Counted from the stretch's first letter, positions 1-12,423 are shown. The stretch is 62,870 nucleotides of DNA from Ochromonas danica (GCA_015146655.1 VKHL01000161.1:1-62870); one strand, 5' to 3'. Numbers and translations are program-made. The notes: a model not told the origin generated them from the letters alone.

Positions 1-687
1 TAACAGAATCCATGTTGAACATATAACACAGATCGATTGGACATACAACTCCTTGTGGAGTTTCTTCCGAAATACCCAAAAGGCTGCGAACGACGGCAAC
101 AAGAGTAATCGGGAATAATGCGTCAGCCAACATATAACACGTCTTCTGGGGAGCTGCAGGCATTGCGCAGAAGAAGTGCCGGGAAGACTGCAAACGCGCT
201 GTCAAACAAAGGTGCGAAACATCATCCTGTCAGACTGTATGATATGGGACATGAAGACAGAGAAGGCGGATCTGTCCCCTCCTCCTGCTCTCACTATCTC
301 TCACTCTCACTCTCACTCTGTCTCATCTGGTCACCATCATAATTCAATCTCCTTCTCTCAATCTCAATCTCCTTCTCTCTCCTTCTCATCAGCGGTTGGG
401 AAGGAACAACACAAGCTAAAGTAATATTTTCTTAGTTATAAGTCACTTTTCTGGTTTTTTGATGATCTGGCAGCGCATCACCGCGACAAGAGCGGAGAAT
501 CAACAAGACAGAGACAGACTGACATTTCATTATTAGACTACAGACGATCATTGGCCACTCACTCTATACTGTACTGTAGTCTCCCTCCCTCCCTCCTGTC
601 TCCTTCCCTGCTCATCCTCAGCCTCCCCTCTTTATCTAAACTGCACCTATTTCGTCTTCTTCTACTTCTTCTTCTTCTGTTATTGGC
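1..687. other. Gene-poor left edge, upstream of the lipin gene
   Basis: No convincing coding region is seen. Short open frames here lack family features and run through pyrimidine-rich, low-complexity DNA (CTCTCA-type repeats near 295-390 and CTTCTT repeats near 655-680). The last part is presumably promoter and 5' leader of the lipin gene at 688. A short upstream exon for that gene cannot be excluded, because its N-lip domain seems to start late. Confidence 0.5.
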
Positions 688-2172
688 ATGGATGTGGTTT
701 GCGTGCAAGACAGCGCGGGTGTATTCCATTACACTTCCTTCTATGTCAAGTTCAAGATTGCTCTGGTTGACCAGGCAGCTCGCACTATTTTAGGAAGTGG
801 AGGAGATGACTTCTCTTCGGCGAAATCCAACCCAGCAGATAATCTCGTGCTGCCTGCAGTTAGTGACAGCGCCATCGCCGCGCAGGGCCAGCGGGACGCG
901 GAACAATCCTTCCCGCCGCGTGATGGCTCTTTAGTGACCATTATTGTCAACGGCAAGCCAGTTGAAAACGGTGTTATTGCCTTCATTGGCCTGGGCCAGT
1001 TGCTGCACTTCTTCAGCCCGAAGACCGCCGAGGTCTCTCTCACTCCGCCGCAGGAGATCTTCCGCAAGTTCAGCATCAAAGCTGGACGGAACAAAGTGGA
1101 GTGTCTGCATCGTGATTCAGGTTGTTCTGTAGTATTTTATATTTGGTTTTATAGTTTGGAGGATAACTTGGTGGTGATGGATATTGACGGCACGATCACC
1201 AAGTCTGACCTGCGAGGGTATATTCAAACAGTTTATTTAGGACTCTTCGGATATATACACGATGGTGTGGTCGAGTTTCTACATGCTTTATCGAGTCGAT
1301 TGAACTTGAAGATTATCTATCTGACCTCTCGGCCCATCGGACATCGCAAGGAGACCTTGTCTTTGCTGCAGAATGCCAAAGGGCGGCGAGGCGAGCCCAT
1401 GCCTCAAGGCCCTCTCTTCATGGCCAAGGCAAGATTGATGGAGGCGCTTTATCAAGAGATTGTCACCAAGGACACAGCGAGAACCAAGGGCGATATCTTG
1501 TACCATATCACCAATGTCTTCCGTGCTGCCGGAGCGCGTGGCCGATCGCCTTTTGTTTTGGGAGTTGGAAACAAAGAGTCCGACGCCTTGGCTTACAATA
1601 GCATCGGCTTGCCTGGAGAGAACATTCTCTTGATCAACCCTGCCTCTACTATAGTTGTGTGGAAGAATCCGAAGGCTCGCTCTGTGTTTGGCAATTTTCT
1701 AAATCGCGGATTATCTTTGCAGGACAAACCGGTCAGCTTGACAATCGATCCTCTCGCCCCTCGTATTGGACGAACGCCTTCTTTCTCGGCGCCAGCATCT
1801 CCGGTGTCCACGCGCTCGAAGACTCGAAATAGTGGTCGGATTGTGAGAGAGGTCCTCAGAGAAGAAGAGGAAGACTTGAAAGACGGCGGCGACGCGGAGG
1901 AGATCTCCTTGTCCTCCGCGGTCTTGCCTCCGCCCCCAGCAGCCGCCTTTGTTGACACTCCGCCTCCTCCTTCTCCTCTTCTTGATGAGAAGAACGAGTT
2001 CGTGGCCAGTGTGAAGAGCAGTCCCAACTTCAGTCCGCGCAGTTTGTCGCCAGTTGGTGGCCACAACAACTTCCTGGAGGGCATGGCGCTGTCTTTCAGG
2101 TCTTATAATGATCCTCAGCTGCTGCCATACGCCCAGAAGGTGACCAGAGAATTGCGACTAGAGGAAGCGTAG
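688..2172 (+). CDS. Lipin-type phosphatidate phosphatase (Mg2+-dependent)
   Basis: This single 494-residue frame matches the lipin/Ned1/Smp2 family, which dephosphorylates phosphatidate to diacylglycerol at the ER and links lipid synthesis to nuclear membrane growth. Residues 1-30 read like the N-lip domain (MDVVCVQDSAG followed by SFYVKF). The catalytic LNS2 domain spans roughly 150-325 and carries the haloacid-dehalogenase motif DIDGT (residues about 165-169), then YLTSRPIG, a PQGPL loop and GVGNKESDALAY. The C-terminal 150 residues are Ser/Pro-rich and acidic, probably disordered and phosphorylatable. Family members usually have about 20 residues before the point where this ATG falls, and the codons just upstream (I-G) continue the N-lip pattern in frame. 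A short 5' exon may therefore be missing. The protein is shorter than animal lipins (about 900 residues). Confidence 0.88.
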   Translation: MDVVCVQDSAGVFHYTSFYVKFKIALVDQAARTILGSGGDDFSSAKSNPADNLVLPAVSDSAIAAQGQRDAEQSFPPRDGSLVTIIVNGKPVENGVIAFIGLGQLLHFFSPKTAEVSLTPPQEIFRKFSIKAGRNKVECLHRDSGCSVVFYIWFYSLEDNLVVMDIDGTITKSDLRGYIQTVYLGLFGYIHDGVVEFLHALSSRLNLKIIYLTSRPIGHRKETLSLLQNAKGRRGEPMPQGPLFMAKARLMEALYQEIVTKDTARTKGDILYHITNVFRAAGARGRSPFVLGVGNKESDALAYNSIGLPGENILLINPASTIVVWKNPKARSVFGNFLNRGLSLQDKPVSLTIDPLAPRIGRTPSFSAPASPVSTRSKTRNSGRIVREVLREEEEDLKDGGDAEEISLSSAVLPPPPAAAFVDTPPPPSPLLDEKNEFVASVKSSPNFSPRSLSPVGGHNNFLEGMALSFRSYNDPQLLPYAQKVTRELRLEEA

Positions 2173-2756
2173 AGACAACAGCAACAACAGCAGCTTCAAC
2201 TCGTTAGCCCTTCGTCCTAACTGTCTATAGTGTATGTAAATTTAACATAATCAACGCCTACTTCCCTGAGAGACAAGACGTCATTTTCAAATTAAAATAC
2301 CGCGACTAGTCGCTTTTTACACCATTGACTTCTAAGAGTGTATTCCCTATCCCCATCGATGTAGGAAACAGTTGAACCCAACAAAGAAATAGAAATGGAG
2401 CCGTCGAGTCCAAAGCCCTTTACAAGGATAACATGTCCGACGAAGCCGTCCAGTCCAAAGAGACGCAAAGGGCGAAGGACAAACTCTTCTAAGAGCTTTT
2501 CATAATACCAGGCAGATAACTAATTGGCCCACTAGGATTGACACTCACGAGCGAATATGTAATGCTAAGGCGAGCGACTCCCTTCTCGAGAGCAAGCCAC
2601 AACAACCAGTCAGAATCACAACCATAACATCTAAATTAAACCCATAAAACATAGCAAAAAAGAAACAAAACAAACATCAAGGCCTCTCATCTCACGGACT
2701 GGCTATACAATAAGATAAGCATTTACAAAACTGTGATTGACACTGCCTCAAGGCAT
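2173..2756. other. Convergent 3' intergenic region
   Basis: The region lies between the 3' ends of two convergent genes. It is A-rich near 2640-2680, as expected for 3' untranslated DNA. I see no coding region or RNA gene in it. Confidence 0.5.
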
Positions 2757-4080
2757 TTAGGAGCGGCGAGCTTTCTTGTGGTGGCGCTCTTTCTCGTTGC
2801 CTTCGAGGGCGTGCAAAACCTCGATCTTGAAGATCTTGGCGTCGGGATCGAGGTAGAAGGCCATGGTGCCCAACAGACTAAGGGGTACTTCCTGCACTTC
2901 TTTGCGGGAATGAGGGACATAAAATTCGATAGGTTTATTCTCCAAAGCCACAGACATTGTCTGCGTCTTATCGCTGCTTTGGGAGCACAGCGAGGCTTGT
3001 GACTCAACGCGGGTAGCGAGAGCACCGCCTTGCAAAGCACTGGCAGGGGGCTGACCGAAGACAATCTGATCGTCACCATCCATATCATCTAATAAGAAGG
3101 CTTCGAGATCTATCGCCATCATACAATAACAAATCACACCAAAACCCTACGAGAGACAAGAATGGATAACTCACCTAACATAACAGCAGATTCGCTCAGA
3201 AAGTGGAAAGGATCCATTGCGGAGCCCGAGGAGCCATAATGACCCAATGGGGTGGGGCTGAACAAACTTCCACAATTGCTGTTACCCATCTGTCCGAGTT
3301 GACGGGCTTGAGCAGCAGCGGCCGCGGCAGCAGCCACAGAGCGACGGTCGAACTTCGAAGGCACAGCGCGCTTGTCCTTTGTGTCACCCACAGTGACGAG
3401 ATCGAAGCACTTTTGCCCTTTGAAAACAAATTTACCCACAATGTAACTGCATCCGTTTTGGAACATGTGCACTTTGCTGTCAAGCAGCTTGATAACACCA
3501 TCAGGTACGGCCTGAAGCAAGGCGTCAAAATAGCGCGTGATATGACCAATTCCATGAAGCTCTCTATACATGATAGCGTTCTTGATAGGATGACTGTCGG
3601 CATTGCCAATAAATCGCGTATTTAGCACTACGGAAGGACCGCAATACTCCTTCAGCACAGTGGCCAGATGGTCAGGATTGTGTAAATTGCAGGCATGAAC
3701 AACAATCTGTGCAAGGAAGCGACGGATATCATTTGCTGGAATTTGTCTGTTGAGGAAGCCGCGCTTGATAGGCTTGGTGTAGTCCTTGAAGGATCTCTTG
3801 CCCCCAGCCACGCCAGGGCGATGATGGCTGTGACGCTTAACACCGTGCACACCAGAGGACTTGGCCTGGAGATGTCCGTTATGAGCGCCACCTTCTTGTT
3901 TGACGAAGAGGTCGTGGCCCTTCAGCAAGGCTTCGAAGCTCTCGTCCACATCTAGTAGCATTAAATAACAAACCACCGTGAGCACAGCCCACAACAAAGA
4001 GACAGAGAAGCTGACTAACCAAAGTCATCTAGACAGCTCAAGGCATGATTAAAATCGGGTTCTTCCGTCATTGTCATCAT
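2757..4080 (-). CDS. NTF2-like-fold protein of unknown function (paralogue 1)
   Basis: Exons read on the minus strand are 4080-4020, 3951-3175 and 3109-2757, with GT-AG introns of 68 and 65 nt; the joins keep frame and give 396 residues. The start is MMTMTEEPDF. The N-terminal third is basic (KGHDLF, KRHSHH, GGKRSFKDY). A conserved central block follows (RRFLAQIVVHACN, NPDHLATVLKEY, ELHGIGHITRYFDAL, VPDG, FVFKG), then a low-complexity Ala/Gln/Ser linker. The last part (SLLGTMAFYLDPDAKIF) continues the fold. The pattern of helix, small-cone strand and KG strand is what I would expect of an NTF2/SnoaL-like fold, but that is an inference. A paralogue with the same order of blocks lies at 21913-22836. 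The splice scheme is well supported; the role is unknown. Confidence 0.72.
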
Positions 4081-6018
4081 TTTCTTTGTCGTTTTCTTGG
4101 AAAGGTTCTGGGAATAACCAAAACAGAGTCAGGAAGAGGGAAAGAGAGCAAAGAACATCACCTACAAGTGACTAGGTGACTCCTTGTTTAAAGGATTTGA
4201 TTACCTTTTTTAATTATGGCGATCAGTAAAATAGCAGGGCGGGTTAGTTTCTCTTTCGATGATGAGTCAGTCCTTCAGGCTCGTTAATAATTTTATTTCA
4301 ATTTACTGGGCTACAATAGGAAGGTCAAATTAATCCAATGCAGCAGCAGGAGGTATTCTTGTTGACAGGAGATGTCTTGATAGCGGGTAGTTGTTGTTGA
4401 TCTCTTTCTTTGACTTGGCAGTGACAGGGACAGTGACAGTGACAGGCGAAGGGGCAGCAAGCAGAGAGAACACAGACAGACTGGCAGAGAACAGCGGCGG
4501 AGAGAGACACACCGCTGCGCGCTGCTGGCTGGTGGGTTGGGCCCGCGCAATAACAAGTGGCGCAGCGGGTGCAGTGCGCGCGCATCACAAGGCAGAGTGC
4601 AGTGCACTTCACGCAACGTCAGCGCAGCCGGATCCCCAAGTCAACCTCCCCGCAAACTAACCCAACGCAACACAATAATAAATACCATCACCCATCCCCT
4701 CCACAATGCTGTAAAGTAACCTGCACAATATACTGCCTGCAGTGTCCCCGATAATACTGTACTGGTGATATGCCATCACCAGCTTCAAAATCATGCAATG
4801 AAATCTCCGTTTTTGCAAATGAGAACACATCTTTCTCAATCAACAAACAGGCTTGACCACTTGTCACTCATGAGAGATTAAACAGAATTAGCCACAGCAG
4901 CTCTTTTTCTCTTCTCCTCGAACAGTAACAATCATGACTAGCCATCACTAGTACAATGCCAGGGAGTGGAGAAGAGGGAGAGACGAGAGACTCTCTGAGG
5001 AAGACAGACAAAGTGAAGCACTCCTAAGTCACTACAAATGCCCGAGGATTCCCAGTGATCACTTCCCGCTCTTCAGTCACTCTCTCTAGCACTGACAGTG
5101 ACATACCATACCATACCCCTACCATATCACCATATCATATCATACCATGTCATACCATGTCAGGCTAGTTGTTCCATCTTCTTCGAACACCTTCAGACCT
5201 ATCTGGACACAACCTTTCACAAGAAGACCAAGAGAGGAAGGCGGGGGGGGGGGAGGGTGGAGCAAAGCGACTTCTGTCACGAGAGACCGTCCCCTCACTC
5301 ACAGCAGAGAGGCGGTCAGTCACTCTCAAGGACTCTCTCAGTGAGCAGCAGTCAGGTCCAGAAAGCTTCCTGGCTGTCTCTGACTTGGCCACTCAAACAG
5401 TAAGTCTGGCCCGCAGAGTGAGCGCTCGGCTTATTCCCACATCGCACAGGACAGACAGGGCATGCCAACAACAGTCTACAGAAGATCTCTCACGATCGCC
5501 TCTTGAAGTCCTCAGGAAGGCTTCTAGGAACTGACCTCACCATCCTTCATCCAACACCTTCTTGTCAATTAGTTCTGAAGTGAGGGCGGCAAGAGAGAAG
5601 AACCTCTTTTCTCTACTTTGGAGAGGTTGACTTCACTTCGATCACTTCCTCTCTCTGCTGGGGAAGCAACTGCCGGGGAACAGAAGAAACGCGTTTCTTA
5701 ACTTAAGATGCTCCAACTCCCCTCGCCAACCCCGCAGATTTTGGTTGAACTTGAACTATCTACACGCATGAGATCACAGCAACAACTTCGATTTCTGGTC
5801 TGGTTGCCATTCTTGTGCTGCAAGAATGCACTCTTACACCTCGTGAGTCCAATTCCAGTCCACATTGACAGAACATCCATCTTTATCCTCTTCGCGATGT
5901 ATTATTTACAATCTCGAGAGCTAGACTATGTACACAATTGACCTACTTTTCGCTGGAAGTACGACAATGACTATTCACAAATAGGGAGGACCTAGACAGC
6001 ATGGTAAGAAATGAGATC
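4081..6018. other. 1.9 kb intergenic region with simple repeats
   Basis: No gene is supported. The region holds GACAGT repeats (4420-4445), a CATACC/CATATC-rich tract (5100-5165), a run of ten G (about 5244-5253) and a TTAACTTAAG word at 5698-5707. The open frames are short and mutually overlapping, and none matches a family. The left end should contain the promoter of the minus-strand gene ending its 5' side at 4080. Confidence 0.5.
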
Positions 6019-9000
6019 TCACTGCAGGAAAGTTCCGCCAAAGACTCTGCGCGGAGGCTGGAGGAAGTAGTGCGTGCGGTAGATGCGGTCCACAATCTGC
6101 AGACGCTGTCTCACGGTAAGGCGCGGCAGCACGAGGTCTCGCAGGTCTTCTTGCAGCTGCTGGTAGGTGTGTCGGTCAAAGCTGGCAGAGTGCAGCACCA
6201 AGAGGCTCTGGATGCGATGCAAGATGCTCAGCAATTGGCCCAATCCCGCTTCTTGCAGTCGACATTCCTCTGAGCCCGTGACTGTGCTCTCTATCCTCCC
6301 GAATCCTTTCCTTCCCCCTTCTGCCTCGGAGGCGTCGTGGAAACTCAAGAAGCGCTCGATTTCTCGCATCAACATCCGCAACTCTCGATGCACGGCGCTG
6401 ATTCCCTCGACCACCTTCCCCCTCGCAGTGCTCTTGATGGCCGAGGAGATCGTGCGAGCAACCATTTGCAAGGAAAAGAGAGCTAGAATAGCGGGAGTCA
6501 CAGCGAGCAACTGCAGGTTGACTTGGTTGGCATTGAAGAGATCGTCGATGGCCTGCATAGCGACCAGCAGCTCTTTCTTCACGAACTGCAGTTGAATCAA
6601 CATGATGCGAGCGATTCGGCCAGAGACGATGCTTTGGATAGGCCGCCTATCAACATCAACACGACGACAAGCCTGCTGGTCAGCTGCATTGCAACGCCAG
6701 TCTCACTAGAGTAATGGCATCGCTTACTTGAGCTCCTTCTCGTACTCCTCCGAGATGAGGCGCATGTCCATGGCTTGTTGCATTCGTTTGCGCTCTGCTT
6801 CGCTCATCTTGGGACTAGCAGACCACATACAACAGCAGGAGGAGGAGGAGGAGGAGGAGAATACCGTTTAATCTCATAACATGAACAGGTCTGATCACAA
6901 GACTTCAAAGACTTACTAGTGCTGCTGCAAGAAGTCGTAAATCATCTTCCCCAGAGACCTCTTGGCGTCCAGCAGAGCTTCTTTGTCGGTGATGGCGGTG
7001 CGCTTATTGAAGACGATGTCGTTGACGATGCTGTGAGTGAGTGAGTGAGTGAGTGAGAAAGAAAGAGCAAAGGACATCAAGCAAAGAAGAAACAAGCAGT
7101 CTAGGTCTAGAGAGCTGCTGACCTTCTCGTGGGGGTGGCCAGGCGGCGATTGAAGAAGTCGAACATGTGCTTCTTCACGGTGCTCGCGCTGGCCAAGACA
7201 GTGTTTGACCGCTTGTTCAGCTCCAATCCTCCAACAACAATGGCTGACCAGAAGGCAAGTCTCAGGAAGAAGCGAGGGCGAAAGAAAGTCGCGAGGAAGA
7301 TGTTCCTCTTGCTCTCTCGCTTGAAGATGGACAGATGCTCGAAGGTGGTGAACAGCTGCTCTTGGGCTGCGGGGTAGTGCTTCAAGATGAAGTGACTGTT
7401 GTACGAATAGACCGACTGCCTGGACAGTGTGCGAGAGATGTGCTTCACCAATCCTAGACCTCCTCCTGCTCCTCCTGCTGCACTGCTATTGGCAAGACTG
7501 CCGCTAGTTAGCTGCTGCGGAGAGCTACTCTCAGTCGAGTCAGCATTACCACCGCCTGCTCTAGCATTGCTGGAAGTGCAGATGAGCGGAGTGATCGAGG
7601 AGAGGGTGGGCAAGAAAGACCCTGCTGAGGAGGAGGAGGAGCAGGAGGCATATCCGCCCTGGAACAGCAAGGACTGATGCTGCTGCTCTGTCGTGAGATT
7701 GCTGCTATCTGGACGGTAGCTGTGCACATTGCTATTGGGACTCATGCGGCGCTGCACGAAGAGGTCGTCCAAGATCTCCTCTGCGTGGTCCTGCCAGCCT
7801 TCGATCAGCTTCTTCGCGTCCTCCTCGACGACAGAGACAAGGTAGTGGTAGAAGACCGAGTTGGCCAAGAAGATATCCACAGTTATGGTGATCTTTGTCC
7901 CCACCGGATAGTCCTCCAAGTTGTAAATATGCAGACCGCTCCTCCTCCTCCTGCTCTTCTTCCTACCCTCTCCTCCTCCTCCTCCTGCTCCTCCCATTAA
8001 ATAGGTCCACCACGAATTAGAAGAGGCAGATGCAAGCGAAGAAGTATTAGTGTCATTGTTGCTCAGAGCAGAGCTGCTGTTGTTGTTGGTGAGAGGTAAG
8101 AGGCGCTGGTCGAACTCCTCGAGGCTCCACTGCTGGTGGATGGTGTAGTTCATCGCGTAGAAATGGCTCTCGTGGTATTCGCGATAGATTTCTAGTCGAG
8201 CGCTTTCCAAGGCCAAGTCCATCTTGTTGTTGTTATTGCTCTCTAATAAAGGTGATGTCTCAGTGTCGCCATCAACGCTGACATTCCTTGGAGATGCACT
8301 CGTGGTGGTGGTGTTGGCAGTAGTTGTTGTTGTTGTTGTTGAGGAGGAGGAGGAGGAGGAAGGTTGGCTAAACTCCGCGGCAGCACTCGCTGTGTTGGGG
8401 TATAGCGGGTGCATGTTGAGGATATACAATGCGCTTTGTTTACTTCGCCACAGCGCGCTGTAGTGGTCTTGACTGTATTCCACTTCTCTTAGCCAGACAT
8501 GCTCCCAGACCTCGCTTGACAAGTTTTTCCTTCACAACAAGCCAGACAAGCAAGGCGGTCACACTTAACAGCACCTAGACTAGAGGAGCAACAGAGACAC
8601 TTACCCTATGACCAGCAGCTCTTGCAAAGCAGGCCGACTATCGAACAGATGCTCCCATTTGCTTATGCCCAGCACTTTCTTGCGCTGCTTCTGTAACAAA
8701 GTGGCTGTGCTGAGAGCCGAGAGCACTGTGTGTTGAAGAATGTCACGCATGCGATGAGGCAAGACAATCTCTATGGTAATACGCTTCCAACCACTTCCCG
8801 CGGGTCTGATCAGCGAGGAGGAGCTGTTATTGACAGCGTCGTCTTGGAGAGAAGGATTGGTGACAGTCTGCATACACAGTGTAGTGAGCAGTGGCAACGA
8901 ATAGAAGGCCTTGATGGTTGTGGAATTGTTTTGGTGGCTATCGTCCATGCTATGAGTTGCGATGATTTGAGATCTCCTGCTGTTGCTATTATCACTATTC

Positions 9001-10904
9001 CTGTCATTTCCTTCTCTCTCAGAGCCAGCAGCTCCTGCACCTGTTGATTCAGCTGCACCTGCTGCTGCTGCTGCCTCTCCGCCAGACCGAAAGGACGAGA
9101 ACGAACCAGTCTGAGAAGGCAAGAAGGGTTTGAGAGGAAAGCGTTGCTGAGCTGCCATAATGCGCATAGACTCTTGCGCATGTCGACTAGCCTGCTCAAT
9201 CCACTCGTGAAGACTGTCCCATTGCTGCGCTTCGAGCAACAGCCTCTCTTCTCCAGCCTCCACCTCACAACTGAGATCTCCTCCTCCTGTCGCATTGCGC
9301 GAAGTGGTTGAAAGATCCTCATGACTGCTTGAGGAAATGAGAGCAGAAGGGGCACATAAGCGACCGTGCAGCTGCTGCATAACACCATCCAATTGATACA
9401 AATGCTCTTGAATCCTCCCCACCATTTCATAGATCTTGTCTCGTGTTCCTTCCAGAAGGGCAATTCTCTCCCTTCCTGACAGATGAAGACTCGACAAGGT
9501 GCGCTCTACCTCTTCCTCTGTGCGATAGTCCTCCTCTTGCAAGTAGGTCGTGGTGCCTACGGGCAGCGATGAAGGCGAAGGCGAAGCAGGCGAGCTAGAA
9601 GAAGTCGTCCTGCCGCTGCTTTCCCTGCCAACACTCTCTCTTTCCCATAGACCATCGTAGTAACTGCCGCTGCCTCCTCTCATGATAAAGCTGTTCGCCA
9701 TGGCTGTGTCATAGAGAAACCCTGAGAACAGCGCCTGCAAGAAAGGGATCCGCAGCGCCTGTGAGTTAAACCTCAACCTCTCCTTCCAATGGCGAAGAAG
9801 GTCTTCACAGGTGTTAGCAGCTTGTAAGAGTGACTGGCGCATCAACCGCAGATAGATATCCGCCTGTCTGGCCAACAGAATCGTGACGCCTGCTTGATAG
9901 GTCAGCAGGGATGCTTCTTCGTTCAAGAAGGTATCCGGGGACGGAAGAGGACTACCCGCTGGTGGAGTGGTCAAGTACTCTTCACTAATATGCCTCGAAG
10001 CATGGCTTGCAGTGACTTTGCCACTCGCTTTGGCTTTCTTGTGGTCCAGCAAGCGAACGCGATTGTCCAGCTCTGACAGCACGAACAAGAGGTCTTTGCT
10101 GATCTCCAGAGCATAGAGTTTCATTTTGAAAGGAAAGCATGGCCGATTGAGTGCCACTGCGAGCTTGGTGGTCAAGTCCTGGTCATCGGAGGGCATGTCG
10201 TTGATGCGATGCAAGATCGTCGAGATGATTCCGTCCAAGTGCCCGCCATACGACTGATACTCCATGTCCTTCTCATCCAGCAACAGCTCGTACTCAGAGA
10301 CACGTGTGTACCATTGCACCCACTTCTTAATGAGGAGGAAGCTGAAGTAGACGCCCAGCGCGAACTTTCCCACGAAGACCACCGCCTTGTGATGCGCTTT
10401 GCACCACTCGATCCAGCGGCTGTACCTCGAGGACAGGTGAGTCAGCAGGCTCTGCACCACTGGATGGTTCAACACTCTGCCGAAGCCCTGCAGCAGCCAG
10501 TGCAAGTATTGGTGTTGACTCTTCTTGGCGATGGGAAGCGCAGCTGGAGGAGAAGGTTTGCGCACTTTCATCATCAGCCTTCCCTGCCAAGGAAGACGCT
10601 TTTGAAGCGCTTCGACTGTCAAAGGCAAGCCATCTGAGAGGAGGCGATTGGTGAGAGGCGAGCCTGCAGCTGTCGCGGCCGAGGCGATGCCCCCCACTTG
10701 ATGACTGCCTCTGCCTCTGCCTCTGCCACTGCCACTGTGATGAGAGAAGAAGAAGCGCTGTTCGCTGACGGAATTTTCTAGAACTACGAAGAGTAATAGT
10801 AGAAAGATAAGTAGGGGTGAAGTCATATCGAAGGGAAGGAGATGATCATGAGCCACCGATCTTCTCTCTCTTGACCTCAACCAATCACAATCTATCCATA
10901 CCAT
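6019..10904 (-). CDS. NCA2: NCA2-like mitochondrial membrane protein, greatly extended
   Basis: Five exons on the minus strand: 10904-8605, 8529-7123, 7030-6917, 6814-6728 and 6646-6019. The second acceptor could instead give an exon start at 8514, in the same frame. The total is about 1511 residues, or about 1485 if the ATG at 10826, which begins a hydrophobic leader (MTSPLLIFLLLLFVVL), is used. The C-terminal half of the family is clear: KRTAITDKEALLDAKRSLG, then YPKMSEAERKRMQQAMDM, EYEKELKRPIQSIVSGRIA, then LIQLQFVKKELLVAMQAID. A central HPVVQSLLTHLSSRY block precedes a membrane segment near VGKFALGVYFSFLL. Yeast Nca2 acts in the mitochondrial envelope and affects expression of ATP synthase subunits 6 and 8. 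Yeast and plant members are about 600 residues; here Ser-rich, Gly-rich and Asn/Thr-rich inserts more than double the length. A GTGA repeat fills the 7031-7122 intron. Confidence 0.83.
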
Positions 10905-11215
10905 ACAGACTGCCCCACCTCTGGGGGACAGACACCCAGATTCTGGAGATCTGCACCTTCTCCACCAAGAGAAAACACGGTTTCTCCAACAGTGGTAAGC
11001 GACTTTTAAATCCAGTTTTCTTGGTTAGAGAATGTTCAATGTTGTTATCTTCTCCATGCTGCATGCATATGAATGCTGATGTAAGGAGTCTACTAAAGTC
11101 ATGGCTAACAGAGAGTTAATGGGAGGTTAAAACATAAAGCAACTACAACTACAACAACTACAAGTAGACCACATGCACGGAAAGGAAGTTATTCATGTAA
11201 GCAATTGAAGCTCCC
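10905..11215. other. Short intergenic spacer
   Basis: This 311 bp spacer separates the 5' end of the NCA2-like gene from the 3' end of a small minus-strand gene. A AAAACACGGTTTCTCC stretch near 10973-10988 recalls the promoter words seen elsewhere in the window. No coding region is evident. Confidence 0.4.
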
Positions 11216-12325
11216 CTAGCTATCTTCATGGTGTGCATTGCCCAAAGAAGGTGTTAGCATCGCTTGGTGGCAAGCAACAAGAGCATCGAGGCACAAGGTC
11301 CTCGTCTCTTGCAAGAGCGCTTTGATCTCCACCTTGCCAGCCTGCAATGCTGCCGTACGCAACCGACTTTCCTTCAGCAAAGCGACCCACTTCTCTCTTT
11401 CAGCTGCTCTCTCACTGATGGCTGCAGCTTCCTCAGGAAGAAGACCATCGCCATCATTCCTCTCAATGGATAGAGACGAGCAAACCACAGCAGGACATTC
11501 CATCCAATCCTCTCGCTCTTCTCTGGCACTCCTATTAGAGTCTATCTCAACCTGACTACTCTCTTCATGCATCTCCTTCAACACGCGGGTCCAGGCAACT
11601 CCATCAGCTGGATCCAATCCCTCATCACCATCGCCATCACCATCGAGTAGTTGCTGCCTCAAGGTCAGATAGAGTTGGCGTAGCTGGCAGCCATCGAAAG
11701 GGCGGGGAAGATCGTGGCATCGAGGGTTGTGGAGGAGAGCATCAGCCGCTGCCTGCCAGCAATCATCGTGTTCCTCACTGTCCACCAAGCGATGCAGTGC
11801 TGCTTGGCGGATAGTTGCCAGCACTTCGAGCAGAACCAGAGGGTCCTGCTGCTGCTGCTGCTGCCCACTGCTGTCCTCATCATCCAGACTCATCACTTCG
11901 TCAAGAGAATCTCCAAGAATCTCCTCCACAGAGGAAGCAACCCCATTGCCATCGCCATCACGATGGGTCATCTTCCTCAATAGACTATCACACTCTGAAG
12001 GTTGTTGCTGGCGTGGCTGTGATCTCTGCCCTTCTTCTGCGAGGAAATCTTGTAAAAAGTGAGCGAGGCGAATGCGGTATGTCTTAGTGTTAGTGTGTGG
12101 AGGGAACAGTCCCGAGTCAGAGAGCTCCGAGGCGACGATCTGCCACTTCACCAGGACGGGGACATCCGTGACCACATGCACCTTGTTAGAGTAGCAGGAG
12201 CGGAGGAAGGCCAGCTGCACTTGAGGGTCTCTCCAACGAATTACTTTGCGGGGCTGCGGAGAGTAAGCGACAAGACTTTTCCTCTTCCGCAACTGCGGCT
12301 GAGCATGTTGGTCCACTAGAACCAT
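11216..12325 (-). CDS. Charged protein with possible Myb/SANT-like N-terminus
   Basis: An intact 369-residue frame starting at the ATG at 12325. I do not recognise it as a named family. Residues 20-95 are basic and aromatic (KVIRWRDPQVQLAFL, then VLVKWQIVASEL, KTYRIRLAHFLQDFL), a spacing reminiscent of helix-turn-helix Myb/SANT-like domains. The middle is acidic and Gln-rich (DEVMSLDDEDSSGQ). The C-terminus (about 310-355) is a charged helix. It is divergent from the next gene and shares a 262 bp promoter region with it. Position and general architecture link it to the three small genes that follow, but sequence similarity to them is weak. A nuclear or DNA-binding role is inference only. Confidence 0.6.
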   Translation of the reverse strand: MVLVDQHAQPQLRKRKSLVAYSPQPRKVIRWRDPQVQLAFLRSCYSNKVHVVTDVPVLVKWQIVASELSDSGLFPPHTNTKTYRIRLAHFLQDFLAEEGQRSQPRQQQPSECDSLLRKMTHRDGDGNGVASSVEEILGDSLDEVMSLDDEDSSGQQQQQQDPLVLLEVLATIRQAALHRLVDSEEHDDCWQAAADALLHNPRCHDLPRPFDGCQLRQLYLTLRQQLLDGDGDGDEGLDPADGVAWTRVLKEMHEESSQVEIDSNRSAREEREDWMECPAVVCSSLSIERNDGDGLLPEEAAAISERAAEREKWVALLKESRLRTAALQAGKVEIKALLQETRTLCLDALVACHQAMLTPSLGNAHHEDS

Positions 12326-12423
12326 TGCCTCCTCCTCGTCAGTGGATGAAATGAATGATCGTCATTCACTGTCTTCCATCTCTCCATTGCTATTCACTGA
12401 CCATCAAGACCAGCAATGGACAA

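Noticed and set aside
118-424. Two overlapping short plus-strand frames near the left edge
   Set aside because: Low-complexity CTCTCA repeats produce Ser/Leu/His runs; no start context or similarity supports a gene.
5098-5165. CATACC/CATATC tract as a CRISPR-like or satellite array
   Set aside because: The units are short and irregular without spacers; it is a simple repeat.
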